DNA of 64,000 nucleotides from positions 307,062 through 371,061 of the forward strand of contig CALSRS010000002.1 of assembly GCA_943788815.1 (NCBI GenBank), written 5' to 3'. The DNA is from an uncultured Gammaproteobacteria bacterium (GTDB lineage: Bacteria; Pseudomonadota; Gammaproteobacteria; Eutrophobiales; Eutrophobiaceae). Positions 9,264-16,415 of this stretch are shown piece after piece. Every line of letters starts with the position of its first letter. Position 1 is the stretch's first letter. Under the pieces are notes generated by a model. The model ran no database searches. It was not told the DNA's origin and worked only from the letters and a program-made list of their open reading frames with translations. Made by a program: the position numbers and the translations under genes.

Positions 9264-10287
9264 GGGGCAAATTACCTTGGGCAATTCAAACAATAGTAAC
9301 AACAATAAAACTTCATCAAATCTTCATAACAGCGCAAAATCCAAATCGAATGGCTCTGCGAAAGTTTCTGCTGTTAAAGCAAGTACATCTAAAAAGTCAA
9401 AAAGACTACGTGGGCCGCACAAAAGCCATGCCTTACTGTTGCACGAGAAGATAGAGAAAACATCAAATAAGGCGTTGCCGGAGAACTATCCATACAAATC
9501 ACGGATGCGCCGTGACCAGTATGAAATCCGTAAACAGGAACTGCAGATTGAACTTCTCAAGGTTCAGAACTGGGTCAAGGAAACGGGCGAAAAAATTCTG
9601 TGTATCTTCGAGGGACGTGACGCAGCTGGCAAGGGTGGCACCATCAAGCGATTTACCGAACACTTAAATCCACGCGGTGCTCGGGTTGTTGCCCTCGACA
9701 AGCCGACTGAAATGGAGCGCGGACAGTGGTATTTCCAACGCTACGTGGAACAATTACCTACCCAGGGTGAGCTCGTGTTCTTTGATCGTTCCTGGTACAA
9801 CCGAGCAGGTGTCGAACGGGTCATGGGATTTTGCTCGCCATCAGAGTACATGGAATTCATGCGACAAGTACCCGAATTTGAGCGTATGCTTGTACGTAGT
9901 GGTATCCGCTTGTTCAAGTTCTGGTTTTCAGTCAGTCGAGATGAGCAGCTTAGGCGGTTTCATTCACGTCAGAACGACCCTCTCAAGCACTGGAAACTAA
10001 GTCCTGTTGATCTTCGTTCACTCAATCTCTGGGAGGAATATTCAGAAGCCAAGGAGAATATGTTTTTCTACACTCATACGGCAGATGCACCGTGGACAGT
10101 AGTTCGATCCGATGACAAAAAACGCGCACGGATTAACTGTATGCGGTTTTTCTTGTCTAACATACCCTATCCCGGTAAAGACAGCGAGGTTAACACCGAA
10201 CACGATCCAAAACTCGTTGGTTTAGCAGATAATTTCTATGAACAGCTCAAGGATTTTGATCCAGAGAGACAACAACCTTCAATATAG
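9250..10287 (+). CDS. ppk2: Polyphosphate kinase 2 (PPK2 class I)
   Basis: Polyphosphate kinase 2, a cytosolic P-loop kinase that phosphorylates nucleoside diphosphates from polyphosphate. The catalytic domain has Walker A EGRDAAGKGGTIKRF (about residue 120), Walker B-like FFDRSWYNRAGVERVMGF (about 178) and the lid RFHSRQNDPLKHWKLSPVD. The N-terminal 60 residues are low-complexity Asn/Ser/Lys, probably disordered and basic. The start is uncertain: ATG 9250 has no ribosome binding site, while in-frame TTG 9277 lies nine bases after AAGGGG and would remove nine residues. It overlaps the leader ORF at 9222-9263. The catalytic domain is a full-length single PPK2 domain. Confidence 0.93.
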   Translation: MQHIKGQITLGNSNNSNNNKTSSNLHNSAKSKSNGSAKVSAVKASTSKKSKRLRGPHKSHALLLHEKIEKTSNKALPENYPYKSRMRRDQYEIRKQELQIELLKVQNWVKETGEKILCIFEGRDAAGKGGTIKRFTEHLNPRGARVVALDKPTEMERGQWYFQRYVEQLPTQGELVFFDRSWYNRAGVERVMGFCSPSEYMEFMRQVPEFERMLVRSGIRLFKFWFSVSRDEQLRRFHSRQNDPLKHWKLSPVDLRSLNLWEEYSEAKENMFFYTHTADAPWTVVRSDDKKRARINCMRFFLSNIPYPGKDSEVNTEHDPKLVGLADNFYEQLKDFDPERQQPSI

Positions 10288-10565
10288 CATTAAGGATTTG
10301 TGACAAAAGAAAATCATTCTCAAGTGTCTCGAATATTTTTTATTTTTAAAATAATCCTCAATAATGGAACATGATCTTTCCGTGGCGAGTGAAGTCTGAC
10401 GGTAGTGTGCATGTTGATTTATGGATCTGATTAAACTGGTGTTGCTAACAAAATATATTATTCTCGTTTTGTTTAATTTCAATATTGCAATACAAGTCAT
10501 GAACCCGAACTAATTGATTGTCTTTTGACTGCTGACCCATTTATTATTGTCACCGGGAGATAAAA

Positions 10566-10607
10566 ATGAGCAGATTTAAAGAGGGGGAACATAATGGGCC
10601 GAAATAA
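10566..10607 (+). CDS. Possible 13-residue leader ORF upstream of the flavoprotein
   Basis: The ATG at 10566 follows CGGGAGATAAAA and opens a 13-codon ORF that ends at 10607, overlapping the flavoprotein start at 10594 in another frame. It has the same length and the same 28-base offset to the main start as the ORF before PPK2. It may couple translation; it may be fortuitous. Confidence 0.25.
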   Translation: MSRFKEGEHNGPK

Positions 10608-12705
10608 AGACCGCAAACAGGAAGTGCGCACAACTAAAAACAGTAAGACCAAAAATATCAGCCGGCGGGACTTCGTCAAGGCGGGAGCAAGCACCGGTAT
10701 CGGTGCAGCTGCGCTGGGTGGATTGTCCCAGTCAGCCGCACAAGAATCCATTACCGACATCCAATGGGATTATGAAGCGGACGTGGTAGTCCTGGGGTCC
10801 GGTGCTGTTGGGATGGCGGCCGCGATCAGGGCCAAAGACCTTGGCTCTTCCGTATTGGTTATCGAACAGAACTATGATATTGGCGGAAAAATGGTCCACA
10901 GCGGCGGCAGGACCTCCCTTGGCGGCGGTGATGTCATTCAGGAAAGAGACAAAACGGGTTCTGACCCCGAAAGTCTGGGATTAACTGACCCGCTGATACC
11001 ACCGGAAGACCTGGAAGACGATCCCGATCGATTGTTCCGGGATATGACTGACTGGTCCGTTGTGGATACTTCGGGTGTGGCCCGATATCGCTACAACGAT
11101 CGCGAGCTCCATCGCGCCTGGGCCAACAACACGGTAGCAACCCGGCAATTTCTGCTTGATAATTATGTCCGGTTTGCACGCGTAGACGGGACCCATAACG
11201 GTGGCGGCATGACACGCGCCAGGGCGGCCCGGGCTATCATGAAAATGGCTGACAAGACCGATATCAAGGCGGGAATCTTATCTCCCCAGGACAGGGGTGA
11301 TCCTGATGCAGAGCTAAATTCCCCTTTCAATCCTATGTTTTCTACCCCCGGGGGACCGGGTGAACGAATTGGTGCGCCCGGGTGTGTCTACGGGGGTTTT
11401 ACCATGTCGCGGTCAATGGAGTTCAGTGCCAGGGAGAAAGGGATCCTGTTCATGCTCAACCGTCACATGGATGAGATTATCCGCGAGCAGCAATTCTCAG
11501 GCCGTGTGCTTGGCGTCAAGGCGAGTTATACACCAAGGTTTCACCCAGATACCGGCGAGCGCCTGGAAAGCTACTGGAATAATGGCAATATCGATGAGCG
11601 CACCGAAACCATCAACATCCGCGCCCGCAAAGCCATCATCATCGGTACGGGCGGCATGCATGGCAATATCAATCTTCGTACCATGATGGACCCAAGGTTA
11701 TCTGAACCTTCACTAGAGGTGGGGACCTCGTCCCTGATCGGTCCGCTCAACATGGATGGCAGCGGGATCGTCGCCGGGATGAAAATCGGTGCCAACCTCG
11801 CGGGCATGATGCAAAACTATCAGCATTACTCCGGGTCACCCAGAATTTCCAGTACGATTGGGACACGAGATTCGGTGGGAAGAATCTACCCCGGGCACCC
11901 TTCTTTCCTGTTTGCAAAGGCCAGGGGGATTGATATTCGCCGATCCGGCTGGGCGCACTTGATTGTAGTAAACCAGATAGGGAGCAGGATCTACGATGAG
12001 ACAAAAATACCCGCGGGAAATATTGAAAATGCAACGTATCCACCAGGATCATCCAACACCCGTGAAGATTTTGTTCCCGAGGACTGGCGCAACACCAGTG
12101 TTAAGCACATCAAGGAGAATTATTCCAGGTCGTCGGCAGCAGATGCGGCCATGGCAATGAACGAAGGATCCGAACCACCTGACTACTCGCCTGGACCAAT
12201 ATGGGCAATCTTCGATGCCGCAGCCGCAGCGCGGGAGGGATGGAAGATACGCTATCCCTTCATCGCCAATCCACCCGACGAGTACTTTCACCAAGCCGAT
12301 ACCCTGGCTGAGCTGGCCGAGATGGTGATGGCTCATCCGCATCAGAAGTTTCCCCTAAAGTACCTGGAAGAAACAGTGGCACGGTACAATCAATTCGCAG
12401 ACCATGGAATAGATGAAGACTTTGAAAAGCCGTCCCTACACAAGATAGCCACCCCACCCTTTTATGCAGCAACGGTTGGGATCCGTTTACTCGATTCCAA
12501 TGGTGGTCTTCGAATTAACGGCAAGGCACAGGTGGTAGACATACAAGGAGAGGTCATACCCGGTCTGTATTCTGGTGGCGAGGCCAGTGGTGGCGGTGAG
12601 ATGCATGGCCTGGGCAGGGCCCTGGTTCACGGGTACATGGCCGGCAGCCATGCCATCGACGAACCCGCCCTCACCAAAACAACGGTAACCAAGCGATCTA
12701 TTTAA
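10594..12705 (+). CDS. Tat-exported FAD-dependent oxidoreductase, fumarate reductase-like
   Basis: Flavoprotein of the FAD_binding_2 family (fumarate reductase / 3-ketosteroid 1-dehydrogenase type), 703 residues. A twin-arginine signal SRRDFVKAGASTGIGAAALG lies at about residues 27-46, so the folded protein should be exported. The dinucleotide fold VVVLGSGAVGMAAAIRAKDLG is near residue 65, GTGGMHGN near 350, and the C-terminal FAD motif GLYSGGEASGGGEMHGLGRALVHGYMAG is intact. The substrate is unknown; steroid-like or alpha,beta-unsaturated carbonyl compounds are typical of relatives. GAGGGGG six bases before ATG 10594 supports the start. An inverted repeat follows the stop. Confidence 0.88.
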   Translation: MGRNKDRKQEVRTTKNSKTKNISRRDFVKAGASTGIGAAALGGLSQSAAQESITDIQWDYEADVVVLGSGAVGMAAAIRAKDLGSSVLVIEQNYDIGGKMVHSGGRTSLGGGDVIQERDKTGSDPESLGLTDPLIPPEDLEDDPDRLFRDMTDWSVVDTSGVARYRYNDRELHRAWANNTVATRQFLLDNYVRFARVDGTHNGGGMTRARAARAIMKMADKTDIKAGILSPQDRGDPDAELNSPFNPMFSTPGGPGERIGAPGCVYGGFTMSRSMEFSAREKGILFMLNRHMDEIIREQQFSGRVLGVKASYTPRFHPDTGERLESYWNNGNIDERTETINIRARKAIIIGTGGMHGNINLRTMMDPRLSEPSLEVGTSSLIGPLNMDGSGIVAGMKIGANLAGMMQNYQHYSGSPRISSTIGTRDSVGRIYPGHPSFLFAKARGIDIRRSGWAHLIVVNQIGSRIYDETKIPAGNIENATYPPGSSNTREDFVPEDWRNTSVKHIKENYSRSSAADAAMAMNEGSEPPDYSPGPIWAIFDAAAAAREGWKIRYPFIANPPDEYFHQADTLAELAEMVMAHPHQKFPLKYLEETVARYNQFADHGIDEDFEKPSLHKIATPPFYAATVGIRLLDSNGGLRINGKAQVVDIQGEVIPGLYSGGEASGGGEMHGLGRALVHGYMAGSHAIDEPALTKTTVTKRSI

Positions 12706-12713
12706 TACTATTG

Positions 12714-12763
12714 GAGACAGACCACAGTTTTACTAAACCTAATATGAAATCGTGGTCTGTCTC
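12714..12763. terminator. 12-bp perfect inverted repeat between convergent genes
   Basis: GAGACAGACCAC (12714-12725) and GTGGTCTGTCTC (12752-12763) form a perfect 12-bp stem with a 26-base spacer in the 72-base gap between the convergent flavoprotein and addA-like genes. A stem of this length is unlikely by chance. It probably ends transcripts from both sides, although the T-tracts are short. Confidence 0.6.
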
Positions 12764-12777
12764 GATTCTCTATCGCC

Positions 12778-15700
12778 TTACTCGCCATAAACCCACTCCC
12801 GCCAGCCTTTCAACAACGGAAAATATAACCCCAGCTTAATAGGCCTGCTATCCATGGCCTGCATTAACTGACCATATTTCTGTAACTGCTCTGCATAGCG
12901 TTCCTGTTCCCGGTCCAGGAAGACATCTATATCTGCACCTTTGTGTGGACTGGATTTGTAGTCTAGGATCCAGCGAGTACCATCCTTATCGATAAACGTT
13001 CTATCGATGATGGCAGTAATGAGCTGACCATCGTACATACCGGTAAGTGAGAGCTCATTGTCTTGTTCAGTGTGCTCTTTTGCAAGTATCCACTGGCCAC
13101 GATCGTCCTGCAACAGGTTTATTAATGCGGTTGATACGGTTCTAATACTCGTTTCTATTTCGCTGTCTTCTATCCCCGCCTGTTGTAATGTAGCTTTAAT
13201 TCTCTCTTTAATCGTTACGACACGCTTTTCATCCCAGTGATTAATGCCCTCTTGCGCCATCTGTTGTATGAAATGGTGAACGACAATTCCAATACGCTTG
13301 ATGGTCTCTCCTGCCCATTCGTATTCCACGTCTTCCATGTTTTTTTCAAGGTCGACTACTTCAATGGTTTTTGTGGTCAGTTCAGTTTCCAGTACATTTG
13401 GTCGCTGCCAGTTCTTCTTTAATCGCCAGATGGTTTGATTTATTTCTCCGATCGATTCATTATTAGATACTTGCGCTGATTCCATGGCATCTTCATATTT
13501 ATATTTCAAGATTGGCCACAACTGCCCCATTAATGACCTCTGGGGAACACTACACTCCCAGCTACCGGTCTTTTTATCCTGTTTTCGCTTTGCGCTCCCA
13601 AACAGGTGTAATGTTTGTTTTGCACGAGTGGTTGCGACATATAGCAACCTTTCTGCCTCGTGGATGTCTTTTTGTTTTTCCACTTGTTGGATATATTTAT
13701 AGATGGGGGTATGTTCCTCACCCGTCTGTCGTATTGCACCAATGAAAAGATCATGTCCACCAGCATCTGTGGGTCTTAACATCCACTTCATCAGTTCGGT
13801 ATTACCGTATCGAGGTGTTCTGCTTAATCCGGGGATGATCACATGGTCAAATTCCAGTCCCTTCGCCTTGTGCATGGTCATGACCTGCACCGCACCTTGA
13901 TTATTACCGCTGCCTGACTTGCCAAATAACTGTCCAACTTCATTTAATAATAACTTCAAATCATCGATCTCATGCCCCCGATCTAACTTGTCCAGTAATT
14001 CAAAAAAGAGGGTGATGTCTTCAAGGTCGGCTTCCGATTGCAAGGTAGCTGCGCCACCCAGGCGCGTCCATAAGGTCTCGATACTATGGCGGATAGACTG
14101 ACGGTGTCGGTCTTTATCTACGCTAATATATATCTCTGCCAGATGTTTAATACGTTGTTTGCTGAACGCATCACATTGTTTTAGTACCGAGGCATTGTTT
14201 AGTTGATCGATAATCAGCGCAGCATCAGTTCCGGAGACAATCAGGAGATGTTTGAGATCCAATCCGCACCAGGGGGCGCGTAGAACACTCAGCCAGGCAA
14301 TTCGATCAGCTGAATATAACCAGGCACGGGTCAGGGCAAGCAGATCCTGGATGGCTTGTTTTTCACCTAAGGTTTCGATATCGATGGCATGGAAAGGGAT
14401 GTTGGCTTCGCGTAATACCGGGATGATGTTTAAGAGGTGGTGGCGAGTTCTTACAAGAATAGCGATGTGGGATGACGAGACTTTTTTATCGTCATGCTGG
14501 TGAAAACCAGCATCCAATCCATTTATTGAGTCCGCTGCGCGGACACTTTGATTATTAGATTCTGGCTTTCGCCAGAATGACGGATTTAGACTGTGAATTA
14601 GCTCAACCACTCTCGATGCTTCAACCTCGCCTGTATCGTCAAATAGAGGATGGACACTAACACTCTGAAACTGACCTTCTCCGATAGTGGCAGTGGAAGG
14701 ATGAAAACTAACGGCACCTGTTGTCAGGTCGTCCTGTTCCGCTAGTACGGTTTCAAACGTATTATTCACCCAATTGACAATACCGGTATTAGAACGGAAG
14801 TTACTGCTGAGGATGAGTGGCGTGAGAGGGACATTACCTAACTGCTGATGGTGGAAGGTATGAATAAAATTACCGACCTCGGCTTCTCGAAAACGATATA
14901 TGGACTGCATGGGGTCACCCACCAGAAACAAGGTGCGAGCGTCCTCACCAGTCCAACCACCGGTCATACGCATCAAGAGTTCATTTTGGTTGACTGAAAT
15001 GTCCTGGAATTCGTCCACCAGGATATGCTTGACCTGATAATCAAGGTACATGACGAGGTCCGTGGGTTCCTCATCAGTCCCAAGGGCGGTCACTGCCGAA
15101 TGGGCAATGCCGATAAAATCCTGCTGTCCTTGCTCATTAAAGACAAGCTGTAATTGCCTTGCCGCAAGGTTTAAAAGTATTGTTAAGGCGTTCACCACGT
15201 CCCATTCATCATCACTTATGTTTGCGAATGGGAGCATCCTGATGTCTGTTATCGCTTGTTCCAGCCCCTCAACCTGGCTGAACTGATCCAGCAGGACCTT
15301 CATCCGCTCCTTAAATTCATTACTGCCAGGTGGAAAGCCGATGTTCTTGTTTATCTGGATGCGCCAGGTGTTACTGGTTGTTAGGAGAAAGTCGGCAATA
15401 GCCCGCCATTGTTCCAGATTATCTGGAAGTGTATCGGGTAATATTGAAATGCCATCACATGACACAATGGTACTGTCAGGTTTGATATCAACAAGGTTGG
15501 CTGCGGCATAATTTAGTAAGGCACAAAGTTCATCATGGTGCTCACGGGGTATCTGGTTGATAAGCTTATGTAACTTTTCAGTGATTAAATTTTCAAGCAC
15601 ATCGATGAGATCATTCTTTTGATAACCCGCAAGGACATAACGCAACCACTGGTCACGTTTTTGTAACATATCCACCAACATTAATTTAAGGCGGTTAAGA

Positions 15701-16245
15701 TCATTATCCAGATGATCCAGTAAACGGGTGACCGCAACGCTCCACATCTGTCGTGTTTCCAGTTCCTGCAAAGTAGCATCTGCAGCCTTTTCATATAAGG
15801 GTTTGGCATCCTGAACAACCGCCTGCATGCCACCGATGCCAGACAAGAGTGGCATTTGACGAACGAGGGTGGCGCAAAAGGCATCGATAGTCTGGATTCG
15901 AAGGCGTCCAGGGTTTTCGAGTAATGACCAACCCTGTTTATCGTTTTGCGTCAATGCTTGTTTGGCCAGCACCAAAGTCTGAGCATCATACTCATTGTCA
16001 CCCTTCACATCCCGACCAGCCCGGTCCAGAGCATGCAATACTCTGCTCTGCATCTCGGCGGCCGCTTTGCGAGTAAAGGTAATAGCGATAATCTCTTCAG
16101 GATGATCAACCAGTGCAAGTAAGCGAAGGTAACGCTGGATAAGCAGTCCCGTCTTGCCCGAGCCCGCCGGTGCCTGGATGATAAAGGACTGTTCAGGATC
16201 CAGGGCCTGAAGACGTTGAGATTGATCTTGAATGATTTGGTCCAT
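12778..16245 (-). CDS. addA: AddA-like helicase/nuclease (UvrD family with PD-(D/E)XK domain)
   Basis: Large double-strand-break repair protein of 1155 residues. It has a UvrD-type helicase core (Walker A QAPAGSGKTG near residue 23, ITFTRKAAAEMQSRV, Walker B HILVDEFQDIS near 405, GDPMQSIYRFREAEV, motif VQVMTMHKAKGLEFDHV, LLYVATTRAKQTL) and a C-terminal nuclease domain with TAIIDR and WILDYKSS (about 1090). This is the AddA/RecB-type architecture that resects DNA ends with an AddB partner. The partner-like gene is upstream on the same strand, 170 bases away. Residues about 555-586 (starting PSFWRKPES) are encoded by a palindromic repeat inserted in frame between AddA segments EASRVVELI and HIAILVRTR. 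No frameshift results. Confidence 0.9.
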   Translation of the reverse strand: MDQIIQDQSQRLQALDPEQSFIIQAPAGSGKTGLLIQRYLRLLALVDHPEEIIAITFTRKAAAEMQSRVLHALDRAGRDVKGDNEYDAQTLVLAKQALTQNDKQGWSLLENPGRLRIQTIDAFCATLVRQMPLLSGIGGMQAVVQDAKPLYEKAADATLQELETRQMWSVAVTRLLDHLDNDLNRLKLMLVDMLQKRDQWLRYVLAGYQKNDLIDVLENLITEKLHKLINQIPREHHDELCALLNYAAANLVDIKPDSTIVSCDGISILPDTLPDNLEQWRAIADFLLTTSNTWRIQINKNIGFPPGSNEFKERMKVLLDQFSQVEGLEQAITDIRMLPFANISDDEWDVVNALTILLNLAARQLQLVFNEQGQQDFIGIAHSAVTALGTDEEPTDLVMYLDYQVKHILVDEFQDISVNQNELLMRMTGGWTGEDARTLFLVGDPMQSIYRFREAEVGNFIHTFHHQQLGNVPLTPLILSSNFRSNTGIVNWVNNTFETVLAEQDDLTTGAVSFHPSTATIGEGQFQSVSVHPLFDDTGEVEASRVVELIHSLNPSFWRKPESNNQSVRAADSINGLDAGFHQHDDKKVSSSHIAILVRTRHHLLNIIPVLREANIPFHAIDIETLGEKQAIQDLLALTRAWLYSADRIAWLSVLRAPWCGLDLKHLLIVSGTDAALIIDQLNNASVLKQCDAFSKQRIKHLAEIYISVDKDRHRQSIRHSIETLWTRLGGAATLQSEADLEDITLFFELLDKLDRGHEIDDLKLLLNEVGQLFGKSGSGNNQGAVQVMTMHKAKGLEFDHVIIPGLSRTPRYGNTELMKWMLRPTDAGGHDLFIGAIRQTGEEHTPIYKYIQQVEKQKDIHEAERLLYVATTRAKQTLHLFGSAKRKQDKKTGSWECSVPQRSLMGQLWPILKYKYEDAMESAQVSNNESIGEINQTIWRLKKNWQRPNVLETELTTKTIEVVDLEKNMEDVEYEWAGETIKRIGIVVHHFIQQMAQEGINHWDEKRVVTIKERIKATLQQAGIEDSEIETSIRTVSTALINLLQDDRGQWILAKEHTEQDNELSLTGMYDGQLITAIIDRTFIDKDGTRWILDYKSSPHKGADIDVFLDREQERYAEQLQKYGQLMQAMDSRPIKLGLYFPLLKGWREWVYGE
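14489..14583. repeat. Tripartite palindromic repeat inserted inside addA
   Basis: Three hairpins in 95 bases: ATGCTGGT-GAAA-ACCAGCAT (14494-14513), GTCCGC-TGC-GCGGAC (14530-14544) and ATTCTGGC-TTTC-GCCAGAAT (14559-14578). The outer ends are CGTCAT and ATGACG, so the whole unit is itself an inverted repeat. Both linkers are about 14 AT-rich bases. Similar modules occur at 16301, 24335 and 34771. It keeps the addA frame open and adds about 32 residues. Confidence 0.8.
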
Positions 16246-16300
16246 TATTTAATTACCCGAGATGTTGAAACGTCGAATATATAATGAATATTTTATTTAG

Positions 16301-16327
16301 TGGATTCCCGCCTTCGCGGGAATGACG
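16301..16327 (+). repeat. Palindromic repeat module between addB and addA
   Basis: TGGATTCCCGC-CTTC-GCGGGAATGACGG contains a perfect 8-bp stem (ATTCCCGC/GCGGGAAT) followed by GACGG, the same plan as the last hairpin of the repeat inside addA. It lies in the 170-base gap of the addB-addA operon. No middle hairpin is recognisable here, so it looks like a partial copy. Confidence 0.7.
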
Positions 16328-16415
16328 GAATAGATATCCAACAGACCTCTCACTTATGTGGAAATGACAATTGTTCTCCTCATACCTCACTCGTTACTCC
16401 TCACTAGTCCTAAGA

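Noticed and set aside
13530-13766. Shadow ORFs on both strands within the addA gene
   Set aside because: They have no family features and lie in another frame of a clear 1155-residue helicase.
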